Source of the DNA: Actinomycetota bacterium
GTDB lineage: Bacteria > Actinomycetota > Actinomycetes > Streptosporangiales > Streptosporangiaceae
Length of the DNA stretch: 6,942 nucleotides
Reading direction: 5' to 3'
Assembly (NCBI GenBank): GCA_003161205.1
Contig: PMOU01000499.1
Span: 1-6,942 of the forward strand
The notes under the pieces were generated by a model that did no database searches, was not told the origin of the DNA, and worked only from the letters and a program-made list of their open reading frames with translations. How positions within the stretch are numbered: position 1 is the stretch's first letter; the number at the start of each line of letters is the position of its first letter. Positions 1 through 5,040 of the stretch are shown in pieces. The translations under genes were made by a program, and so were the position numbers.

Positions 1-1079
1 CTGCCCTGGTGGCCGCCCCCCGGGATGATCACGAACGGCACGTTCGCCAGCCGGGTCTGCAGCAGCTGCCTGAAACTCGCCGCCGCGGCGACATCTTGCC
101 CGTCCTCGGCTCCCGCCGCGAGCCAGAATGCGGGCAGCTCGTCGTTGATCGGCACCCTGGTGACGTAGTCCCGCGGCGCGTTCAGCAGCTGCAGCGCGGG
201 ATGCCCGAGGAACACGTCGACTATGTGCGGCTTGCCGCCCGGCTTGTTGCCTTCGGGCACCTGGCTGGCGATGGGGTAGAAATAGCCCGACATCACGCCC
301 GCGGCTCCCCAGCCGTTCGGGTCCTGCAGGGCGATATTGGCGGTGCAGTAGCCGCCTTCGGAGTAGCCGGCTAGACCCCAGGCCCGGCCGGGCGGCTGCA
401 CGCGGGCGATTCGCGCGATGGCGGCGGGCACGTCATTCGCGACGAAGGTCATGTCCTGGATGCCGCCTGGATCGTTGAGGCACTGCAGCTCATACTGCAT
501 GCCGCCGTCGGTGTCGGGCATGACCAGCACGGCGGCGTCCGCGGGATGAGACTCGAGCAGGTTGAGGAAGGTAGGGATCACCCCCATCACGTCCACCCAG
601 GCCGCGGGGTTGCCTGGCGAGCCGTGCAGCAGCTCGATGACAGGGAACCTGGAGTGCAAATAGGGCTTCTGGAAGTACTGCGGCGGCAGATAGACGTATA
701 CGTCACGAGTGAGGTGGCTCTTCGCACCGGTAATCGTCGTCTGGAAGAGGTATCCGACTTCGGCGTCTTCCGCCGTGGTGGTAACCCGGCCGATATCCTT
801 GTCGAAATTCTTGTTCGACCCGGTTCCAGCTGCTGCTGCGTACTTGGGAATGCTGCTTACGCCCTGACCGGTGAGATCGTTGATCATCCCGCCCCAGGTC
901 TGGTAGTAATCGTAAAACTTATTGACGGCGGCAACACCGAAGAACATTGCCGGAAGAAATGCCAGGCAGGCGGCAAACACGCGGAATACGAGCTGCCTGG
1001 CCACGGCCACCCAGACCAGCAATGCCCCGAATATCACCATCAGAAGCAGGAAGAACCCGGTCCCCTGGGGTCCAAACAC
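1..1079 (-). CDS. Membrane-anchored esterase-like alpha/beta hydrolase (3' end off window)
   Basis: Probably hydrolyses an ester or acyl bond outside or at the face of the membrane; the substrate is unknown. The frame is open for 359 codons to the window edge. Residues 9-27 and about 31-52 are hydrophobic and look like two membrane segments, followed by a linker to about residue 105. The catalytic domain then shows the features of the esterase D / antigen 85-like fold (PF00756 type). There is an HGSPG oxyanion-hole region at 152-156 and a GYSEGG nucleophile elbow with Ser240. A likely acid residue sits in AGAEDGQD (323-329), and a GGGHQG motif puts the catalytic His at 357, so only a short C-terminus is missing. 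The GTG start at 1079 is set by an in-frame TGA upstream and by GAGGAG at 1085-1090, five bases before it. It lies 149 bp downstream of tRNA-Ser(CGA) on the same strand. The fold is confident; the substrate is not. Confidence 0.85.
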   Translation of the reverse strand, partial: MFGPQGTGFFLLLMVIFGALLVWVAVARQLVFRVFAACLAFLPAMFFGVAAVNKFYDYYQTWGGMINDLTGQGVSSIPKYAAAAGTGSNKNFDKDIGRVTTTAEDAEVGYLFQTTITGAKSHLTRDVYVYLPPQYFQKPYLHSRFPVIELLHGSPGNPAAWVDVMGVIPTFLNLLESHPADAAVLVMPDTDGGMQYELQCLNDPGGIQDMTFVANDVPAAIARIARVQPPGRAWGLAGYSEGGYCTANIALQDPNGWGAAGVMSGYFYPIASQVPEGNKPGGKPHIVDVFLGHPALQLLNAPRDYVTRVPINDELPAFWLAAGAEDGQDVAAAASFRQLLQTRLANVPFVIIPGGGHQG

Positions 1080-1084
1080 TCGTT

Positions 1085-1090
1085 CTCCTC
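1085..1090 (-). promoter_or_regulatory. Ribosome binding site of the esterase gene
   Basis: On the minus strand GAGGAG sits five bases before a GTG codon at 1079-1077. An in-frame TGA lies only a few codons further upstream, so this site fixes the GTG as the start. Confidence 0.75.
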
Positions 1091-1175
1091 GCCGGAGTCT
1101 GGCTCAAGAGGTGGCCGGGCTATCGGCGGCAGGCCGCATCCCGCTCACAACCTACTCTCATGCCAGAACGTCCGA

Positions 1176-1212
1176 GACGTGACGTTAAGTTCCGTTAAGC
1201 ACGTCAGACGTG
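1176..1212. repeat. Cluster of GACGTG/CACGTC and GTTAAG repeats
   Basis: On the plus strand GACGTG (1176-1181) and CACGTC (1200-1205) form an inverted pair. They flank two direct GTTAAG copies (1184-1189 and 1194-1199, period 10). CACGTC (1200-1205) also pairs with GACGTG (1207-1212) as a 13-bp perfect palindrome with a one-base centre. The cluster lies between the 3' end of tRNA-Ser(CGA) and the esterase start. The tight palindrome cannot fold as a hairpin and has no T-run, so a protein-binding site for the esterase gene fits better than a terminator. That role is inferred. Confidence 0.5.
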
Positions 1213-1228
1213 TACGCGGGCCGCTCAG

Positions 1229-1315
1229 CGGTGGAGGTGGGATTTGAACCCACGGAGGGGTTGCCCCCTCACACGCTTTCGAGGCGTGCGCCCTCGGCCA
1301 CTAGGCGACTCCACC
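1229..1315 (-). tRNA. tRNA-Ser (anticodon CGA)
   Basis: A class II tRNA of 87 nt that reads UCG codons. The acceptor stem pairs GGTGGAG (1315-1309) with CTCCACC, followed by discriminator G at 1229. The D-arm has GCC/GGC. The anticodon stem CACGC/GCGTG encloses loop CTCGAAA, with anticodon CGA at 1281-1279. The long variable arm typical of serine tRNA pairs GAGGGG with CCCCTC, and the T-arm is GTGGG-TTCAAAT-CCCAC. CCA is not encoded. It starts 44 bp after the tadA stop on the same strand. TAAGCT at 1328-1323 is a possible -10, but no good -35 precedes it, so read-through from tadA is also possible. Confidence 0.97.
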
Positions 1316-1359
1316 GCTGGTGAGCTTACCCCAAAGCAGCGCGTGACCGGCAGCACGAC

Positions 1360-1893
1360 TTACCCGCCATCCCGTCTCCGGACAGCGAAGAAATCGCGCA
1401 GCGCGGCGCCGCACTCCCCGGCGAGAACGCCGCCGATGACTTCCGGGCGGTGATTCAGGCGGATGTCCCGCAGGACGTCCCAGAGCGACCCCACGGCCCC
1501 GGCCCCGGGATCCTCGGCCCCGTAGACCAGCCGGTCGAGCCGCGCCGCCGTGACCGCCCCCGCGCACATCGTGCACGGCTCCAGCGTCACGACCAGCGTC
1601 AGGCCGGTCAGCCGCCAGCTGCCGCGGACCTGCGCCGCCTGCCTGATCGCGACAATCTCCGCGTGCGCGGTGGGATCGCGGTCTTGTTCCCTGCGGTTAT
1701 GAGCCCGAGCGACAACCGTGCCCGCGGCGTCGAGGATGACGGCGCCGACTGGCACGTCATCGGGGCTGGCCGGGCCGCCTGCGGCCGGCTCCCCGGCCGC
1801 TCCCTCCGGCTCGGCCTGTCCCCGGACGGCCAGCCGCGCCTGCGCCAGGGCGAGCCGCATCGCGGGCTCGAAAGCAGCGGTATACCCGGTCAC
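1360..1893 (-). CDS. tadA: tRNA-specific adenosine deaminase TadA
   Basis: Cytoplasmic zinc enzyme that deaminates the wobble adenosine A34 of tRNA-Arg(ACG) to inosine, so that one tRNA reads CGU, CGC and CGA. The 177-residue product has the deaminase zinc and proton-shuttle motif HAE (His77, Glu79) and PCTMC (Cys107, Cys110). Asn66 precedes the HAE motif as usual, and the FF near the C-terminus (168-169) is also typical of TadA. The ends match the family, but residues about 25-46 form an Ala/Gly/Pro/Glu-rich insertion between helix 1 and strand 1, making it longer than the usual 150-165 residues. The start is a GTG at 1893 whose last two bases overlap the TGA of the preceding gene (GTGA). 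No Shine-Dalgarno is visible, so translational coupling is likely. A cytosine or guanine deaminase relative is less likely given the PCTMC context and the partner gene. Confidence 0.95.
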   Translation of the reverse strand: MTGYTAAFEPAMRLALAQARLAVRGQAEPEGAAGEPAAGGPASPDDVPVGAVILDAAGTVVARAHNRREQDRDPTAHAEIVAIRQAAQVRGSWRLTGLTLVVTLEPCTMCAGAVTAARLDRLVYGAEDPGAGAVGSLWDVLRDIRLNHRPEVIGGVLAGECGAALRDFFAVRRRDGG

Positions 1894-2387
1894 GGGCCGA
1901 GCGCGACATCCAGCGCGCGCTCCACCGCCTCCCCGAAACGCAGCCGCTCGGCGATGCCGGTCACGGCATCTTCCGGATAGAGGTCAAGGTCGGCCGAGAT
2001 GGCGCCGAGTTCCATCTCATCCAGGCCGAGGTCCGCGAAGATGGACATGTCCCCGGCCGGAAGCACCTGGTCGAGCTCGTCATCTGACGGCACCGGGATG
2101 TCCAGGGCATAGAGCACCTGGCGGGCCAGCGGATAGTCCACGGCCGCGGTGAGGTCGGAGAGGAACAGGGACACGTCGTCGCCGAAAACCCGGACGGCTA
2201 CGAAGAAATCGTCGCCTACGCCCGCGAAGCCGATGGTCCCGCCGATGCTCGGCTGCCGCCTCAGGGCCCGCAGGAGACCGTCCAGATCGGCGGTAACCGC
2301 GGTGGGCAGCACGTCCGCCTCCCACTGCTCTTCTTCCCGGTAGACGATGACTGCGAAGTCAGTCTCACCCACGTCGGCCACCGTCAT
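1890..2387 (-). CDS. Putative tRNA adenosine deaminase-associated protein
   Basis: Matches by recall the small actinobacterial family named for sitting directly upstream of tadA (TIGR03941 type); its biochemical role is not established. From the ATG at 2387 the product is 165 residues, acidic, with no membrane segment, signal peptide or catalytic motif that I recognise. The recognisable start is FAVIVYREEEQWEADVLP (residues 11-28), followed by a segment predicting helices and an acidic stretch (101-145). Its stop overlaps the tadA GTG, so the two are almost certainly co-translated and may form a complex. The start is uncertain. The ATG at 2387 gives the family-like length but has GGTGAG directly against it. 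A GTG at 2381 is six bases from that GGTGAG. An ATG at 2465 gives 191 residues, and the frame stays open to 2573, with Arg-rich sequence that does not look like protein of this family. Confidence 0.8.
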   Translation of the reverse strand: MTVADVGETDFAVIVYREEEQWEADVLPTAVTADLDGLLRALRRQPSIGGTIGFAGVGDDFFVAVRVFGDDVSLFLSDLTAAVDYPLARQVLYALDIPVPSDDELDQVLPAGDMSIFADLGLDEMELGAISADLDLYPEDAVTGIAERLRFGEAVERALDVALGP

Positions 2388-2532
2388 CTCACCAGCATGC
2401 TCTGCACGGTCGAATGCTGTCAGATGGCTGCCGGTCGCGGCGGCAGAATCGCCGATCGAGGCCATGGACGGACGATTCTGCCGTCGGCGCCGACGCTGGC
2501 GGCACGCCCGGTCACGCAATGTCCTGCCGATC

Positions 2533-2572
2533 GGGCATACTGGGACCGACATGGGGCATACTGAGGCCGACA
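2533..2572. repeat. Imperfect 19-bp direct repeat, 21-bp period
   Basis: Two copies of GGGCATACTGNGRCCGACA, at 2533-2551 and 2554-2572, are identical at 17 of 19 positions. The 21-bp period puts them on the same DNA face. They lie between the divergent tadA-associated gene and the membrane protein unit, upstream of the TTGGCC/TAGCAT promoter. Tandem regulator binding is a fair guess. The CATACT inside each copy resembles a -10 box, but no -35 is correctly spaced from it. Confidence 0.55.
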
Positions 2573-2594
2573 CGGCAGCTTCATCCCGTTAGCC

Positions 2595-2623
2595 TTGGCC
2601 GGCAAATCGGAGAGGGCTAGCAT
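2595..2623 (+). promoter_or_regulatory. Predicted promoter of the small membrane protein/PH operon
   Basis: TTGGCC (2595-2600) and TAGCAT (2618-2623) are 17 bp apart, matching the actinobacterial housekeeping pattern TTGNNN-N17-TANNNT. Transcription would begin near 2630, leaving a leader of about 40 nt before the GTG at 2671. GGGCTAG at 2614-2620 recurs at 2641-2647, one copy overlapping the -10 and one in the leader, which could be an operator pair. Predicted from sequence only. Confidence 0.5.
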
Positions 2624-2670
2624 AGGTTCTCTGGCAAGTAGGGCTAGTCTGGGCGCCCTTGGGAGGCGAC

Positions 2671-2826
2671 GTGACTTTGAAAACCATCCTTGGGTGGCTG
2701 GCTGTCGCCTTTATCGTCTGGTGGGTGATCGAGCAGCCCACCGGGGCGGCGCACATCGTCCACAACATCGGCACCTTTCTGACCACGGTGGCAGCCGGGC
2801 TTTCCCACTTCTTCGCGTCCGTCTAA
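2671..2826 (+). CDS. Small single-span membrane protein, unknown function
   Basis: A 51-residue protein starting at GTG 2671, preceded by GGGAGG (2661-2666) four bases upstream. It begins MTLKTILGWLAVAFIVWWVI, with residues 5-20 a good membrane helix. A polar Glu-Gln-Pro-Thr turn (21-24) follows, then a weaker hydrophobic or amphipathic stretch (about 26-49) with three His residues. It ends at TAA 2826, 15 bp before the PH-domain gene, so the two should be one transcript. From memory, very similar short proteins sit in this position in other actinobacteria; no function is known to me. The good ribosome site, the composition and the tight spacing support a real gene despite its size. Confidence 0.8.
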   Translation: MTLKTILGWLAVAFIVWWVIEQPTGAAHIVHNIGTFLTTVAAGLSHFFASV

Positions 2827-2841
2827 GGACGGGCTACCGGG

Positions 2842-3375
2842 ATGAGGCTGGTTCCGAACACCGAAGATACGGTGCCGCCCTCCCTAGCCAGGTACCTCCT
2901 GCCCAACGAGCGCCATGTCATTTCCGTTCGCGAGCACCCCGCGGTGCTGATCCGGCCTATCTTCTACCTTCTCGTCGGGCTGGCCATCGCCGGCTTGGTG
3001 ACCTCGATCGCGCGCGGCAACAGCATCGTGATCCTCGTCATCTGGCTGGCGTGGGGGCTGGGTATCGTGTGGCTGCTGGTCAGGCTGGCTGAGTGGTATG
3101 TCCATTACTTCGCCATCACGTCGCAGCGGCTGATGCTGTCGACCGGCCTGGTCACCAAAAAGGTGAACATGATTCCCCTCCCCAAGGTGACGGACATAGA
3201 GTTCCGGCGGTCCACGACAGGCCGGTTCCTCGGCTACGGCGAGTTCGAGATTCTCGCGCCGGGGATGGACGGCAGGATGCGCAACATCAGGTTCCTCCCC
3301 TACCCGGAGCAGCTCTATCTCGAGGTGTGCGGACTGATGTTCATGGGCGGCAAGCCGCCGGAAGGCGGCGAATAG
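2842..3375 (+). CDS. Two-span membrane protein with bacterial PH domain (bPH_2/DUF304)
   Basis: Integral membrane protein of 177 residues. After a polar N-terminus (1-33) come two membrane helices (about 35-56 and 62-82) separated by a short Arg-Gly-Asn loop. A cytoplasmic bacterial pleckstrin-homology-like domain runs from about 86 to 168. The family signature is visible as YFAITSQRLMLSTGLVTKK (89-107), then IPLPKVTDIE (111-120) and GRFLGYGEFEI (127-137). Members of this family are of unknown function; a scaffold or envelope-stress role has been suggested for relatives. The ATG at 2842 is 15 bp after the small membrane protein, with only a weak AGGA about 12 bases upstream, so its translation may depend on the first gene. 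It ends 47 bp from the convergent ROK gene. Confidence 0.9.
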   Translation: MRLVPNTEDTVPPSLARYLLPNERHVISVREHPAVLIRPIFYLLVGLAIAGLVTSIARGNSIVILVIWLAWGLGIVWLLVRLAEWYVHYFAITSQRLMLSTGLVTKKVNMIPLPKVTDIEFRRSTTGRFLGYGEFEILAPGMDGRMRNIRFLPYPEQLYLEVCGLMFMGGKPPEGGE

Positions 3376-3422
3376 GCGAGCAGGCCAGCCCGCTCAGCCA
3401 GGCCGCCCGGGCCGCCCGGGGA
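3376..3422. other. Convergent intergenic gap with GC-rich repeat
   Basis: This 47-bp gap separates the converging PH-domain and ROK genes. CCCGGG at 3406-3411 and 3415-3420, each self-complementary, sit within a period-9 GGGCCGCCC repeat and could form a short GC hairpin. No T-run follows on either strand, so I do not call it a terminator. Confidence 0.35.
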
Positions 3423-4469
3423 TTAGGAGCCGCCGGGAACGGCCCGTTGCCCCTGGTGGAGGAACCAGTCGTGGGCGGCGACCGCTGAACCGCGGGCGCC
3501 CGCCATGTCGAGGTCCGGAACCAGGGTGATTTCAGCGGCCCTGGCCTGCTCTTCACGCAGCACGGTGTTGGCGCGCACCTCGGCGAAGAACCAGTCACGG
3601 AAGTGCGGCGCGGCTTCGACCACCCCGCCGCCGAGAAAGTAGGCGTCGGGATCGAGGAAGTTCGCGGCGATGGTGAAAAGCCGGCCCAGCGCGATCGCCT
3701 GCTGCCTGAAGATCGCCAGCGCCATCGGGTCACCGTCTTCGGCGTACTTGCGGACAAGCTTGGCCGCCTTGCCGATGGGCACGGTGCCGAGTTCGTGCCC
3801 TTCGTACCTGGTGAGCCAGTAAGGCAGCAGGTTGTTCTGGATGCCGGTCAGCGAGGCGACGCTCTCCGCGTCGCCCGACTGCCCGCAGTTGCAGGCCGGC
3901 ATCGGCTGGCCCGCGTCCAGCAGGCCGTCCAGCGGGATGGGAACATGGCCGAGCTCTCCGGCCATCCCGGCCGCGCCCTTGATCACCTGGCCGCCCTCGA
4001 CGATGCCGCCGCCAAGCCCGGTCCCTACGATCGCGGCCACGGAGCCGCGCTGGCTGGACTCCGCGCCGAACCGGACGTGGTGGGCGTAAAGCGCCGCCGA
4101 GTTCCCGTCGTTGTTGTAGATCACCGGGAGCCGCAGGCGATCGGCCAGCGCTCTGCGGATGTCGAAACCGCGCCAGCCGGCGTGGCCGAAGTTCGTCGCG
4201 CCCTTGGACGAGATGACGCCATCGCCGCTGGCGGGACCGGGCGTGTCGAGGCCCACCGCCCGGACCGACGTTATCGGCACGGCGGTAAGTTCGAGCACCT
4301 GCTGGACGGAGTCGACCAGCGACTGGATGGCCTTGTCCGGGCCCTCCCTGACGTTGCTGGGGAGCTCCGCCATCTGGTCGAGCAGGAACCGCTCGCCGGC
4401 GTCGAGGACCGTGGCGTTGTTCATGGTGCCGCCGTTATCGAGACCGACGACAACCCAGTCGACTGGCAT
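3423..4469 (-). CDS. ROK-family protein, putative sugar kinase with altered zinc motif
   Basis: Probably an ATP-dependent cytoplasmic kinase for glucose or a related sugar; the substrate is not readable from sequence. The 348-residue product is a little longer than typical ROK kinases (about 300-320) and has no N-terminal winged helix, so it is not a NagC/XylR-type repressor. Visible motifs are the phosphate-binding DNGGT (11-15), DTPGP (75-79), and NND with the likely catalytic base Asp121. GTGLGGGI (149-156), the sugar-contacting GELGH (171-175) and the adenosine motif LGGGV (279-283) follow. The zinc motif is unusual: CNCGQSGDAE (193-202) has Asp200 where CxCGxxGCxE proteins have a third Cys, and 17 residues rather than about 10 separate His175 from the first Cys. 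The start ATG at 4469 has AGGAGG at 4474-4479, four bases upstream. Confidence 0.9.
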   Translation of the reverse strand: MPVDWVVVGLDNGGTMNNATVLDAGERFLLDQMAELPSNVREGPDKAIQSLVDSVQQVLELTAVPITSVRAVGLDTPGPASGDGVISSKGATNFGHAGWRGFDIRRALADRLRLPVIYNNDGNSAALYAHHVRFGAESSQRGSVAAIVGTGLGGGIVEGGQVIKGAAGMAGELGHVPIPLDGLLDAGQPMPACNCGQSGDAESVASLTGIQNNLLPYWLTRYEGHELGTVPIGKAAKLVRKYAEDGDPMALAIFRQQAIALGRLFTIAANFLDPDAYFLGGGVVEAAPHFRDWFFAEVRANTVLREEQARAAEITLVPDLDMAGARGSAVAAHDWFLHQGQRAVPGGS

Positions 4470-4502
4470 TCGCCCTCCTCTTCCGGCCGCTGAGCCACGC
4501 TA

Positions 4503-4532
4503 AGTCTATGGAAATGACCTAGCAAAGAGCAA
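4503..4532 (-). promoter_or_regulatory. Predicted promoter of the ROK gene
   Basis: Reading the minus strand, TTGCTC (4532-4527) and TAGACT (4508-4503) are 18 bp apart, close to the TTGNNN-N17/18-TANNNT pattern. Transcription would start near 4496, with a leader of about 27 nt that contains the AGGAGG site. It lies just after the stop of the 72-residue gene, so the ROK gene can be expressed on its own. Confidence 0.45.
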
Positions 4533-4534
4533 TA

Positions 4535-4753
4535 TCACTCCCGCAGGCCGTCCGGCTTCGATCCAGCGGCATCGCGCCACGCCTGCGCTTCCTGAGGGCT
4601 GTTACCGGTGAGCGCGGTAGCCGCCGCGAGCGCGAGCGTGGCATGTACCTGGGCGGCGGCTATGGTCTCGCTGCGGCCAATCCCCTTCGGCTCCCCGTAG
4701 TTGGGGTCGGCCAGCAGTTGCTGCGCCTCGTTGTAATGCTCGGGCCCCGTCAT
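4535..4753 (-). CDS. Small conserved-type hypothetical protein (72 aa)
   Basis: A 72-residue soluble protein with no signal peptide or membrane helix. It starts MTGPEHYNEAQQLLADPN, continues through a variable loop (19-28), and then has an Ala-rich helix AAAQVHATLALAAATAL (32-48) and a polar C-terminus (AWRDAAGSK, 58-66). The layout suggests two helices. I recall similar short proteins in actinobacterial chromosomes and actinophages, with no assigned function. GGGAGG at 4761-4766, seven bases before the ATG, supports translation. It lies between the terminator hairpin of tRNA-Ser(GCU) and the ROK gene, 65 bp from the latter, on the same strand. I saw no promoter between the hairpin and its start, so it may rely on read-through or on a site I missed. 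Confidence 0.65.
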   Translation of the reverse strand: MTGPEHYNEAQQLLADPNYGEPKGIGRSETIAAAQVHATLALAAATALTGNSPQEAQAWRDAAGSKPDGLRE

Positions 4754-4827
4754 GGTCGGGCCTCCCTCTCAGTCGCTCTCCAATTACCGGTCGCCCGCCG
4801 GGCCGCAGGAGGTGCCCGGACATGAAA

Positions 4828-4867
4828 CAGCAGTCCGCCCGGACACTGCATCCGGGCCGGACTGCTG
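4828..4867 (-). terminator. Hairpin terminator after tRNA-Ser(GCU)
   Basis: CAGCAGTCCG plus CCCGGA (4828-4843) pairs with TCCGGG plus CGGACTGCTG (4851-4867) across a 7-base loop, giving a 16-bp stem with one bulged base at 4857. On the minus strand it starts 9 bases after the tRNA 3' end and is followed by a short TTT, a GC-rich form common in actinobacteria. Confidence 0.75.
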
Positions 4868-4876
4868 CTGTCGACG

Positions 4877-4965
4877 CGGAGGATCGGGGATTTGAACCCC
4901 GGAGGGGCGTTAACCCCAACCGCATTAGCAGTGCGGCGCCATAGACCGGACTAGGCGAATCCTCC
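4877..4965 (-). tRNA. tRNA-Ser (anticodon GCU)
   Basis: A class II tRNA of 89 nt that reads AGC and AGU. The acceptor stem pairs GGAGGAT (4965-4959) with ATCCTCC, followed by discriminator G at 4877. The anticodon stem CCGCA/TGCGG encloses CTGCTAA, with anticodon GCT at 4929-4927. The long variable arm pairs GGGG with CCCC around TTAACG, and the T-arm is CGGGG-TTCAAAT-CCCCG. CCA is not encoded. It has its own predicted promoter and a hairpin terminator, so it is a monocistronic unit between the acyl-CoA synthetase and the 72-residue gene. Confidence 0.97.
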
Positions 4966-4967
4966 AC

Positions 4968-4984
4968 CCGCACGAGCGGTGCGG
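4968..4984 (-). repeat. Short inverted repeat in the tRNA-Ser(GCU) leader
   Basis: CCGCAC (4968-4973) and GTGCGG (4979-4984) pair across a 5-base loop, ending three bases before the mature tRNA 5' end. It may help RNase P presentation or end transcripts from the upstream acyl-CoA synthetase gene; neither role can be proved from sequence. Confidence 0.4.
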
Positions 4985-4992
4985 CAGGCCAT

Positions 4993-5021
4993 AGCGTACC
5001 GGCACGGACCCGGCCCAGCAA
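4993..5021 (-). promoter_or_regulatory. Predicted promoter of tRNA-Ser(GCU)
   Basis: On the minus strand TTGCTG (5021-5016) and TACGCT (4998-4993) are exactly 17 bp apart, fitting TTGNNN-N17-TANNNT. The start point would be near 4986, about 20 bases before the mature 5' end. It lies wholly within the 75-bp gap after the acyl-CoA synthetase stop. Confidence 0.6.
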
Positions 5022-5040
5022 AGCGTCCCGCCGGGCCAGG

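Noticed and set aside
546..1247. 233-codon plus-strand open frame
   Set aside because: It covers the reverse of the esterase gene and runs into the tRNA; its translation is compositionally odd and has no recognisable domain.
1316..1359. Dedicated promoter for tRNA-Ser(CGA)
   Set aside because: TAAGCT fits a -10, but the -35 position reads GCCGGT or TGCCGG and the implied start would be at the mature tRNA end, so I did not list it as a feature.
2595..3092. 165-codon plus-strand frame overlapping the small membrane and PH genes
   Set aside because: It conflicts with two genes that have clear membrane and PH signatures, and its Arg/His-rich translation resembles an out-of-frame reading.
3401..3422. 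Bidirectional terminator between the PH and ROK genes
   Set aside because: The CCCGGG repeats can only make a short stem with a three-base loop, with no T-run on either side.
3603..4493. 296-codon plus-strand open frame antisense to the ROK gene
   Set aside because: It is the mirror of the ROK reading frame in GC-rich DNA. The minus strand carries all the family motifs and a good ribosome site.
4828..4965. Phage attachment site at the tRNA-Ser(GCU) 3' end
   Set aside because: No duplicated tRNA 3' segment and no integrase are in the window. The only similar T-arm sequence belongs to the other serine tRNA.
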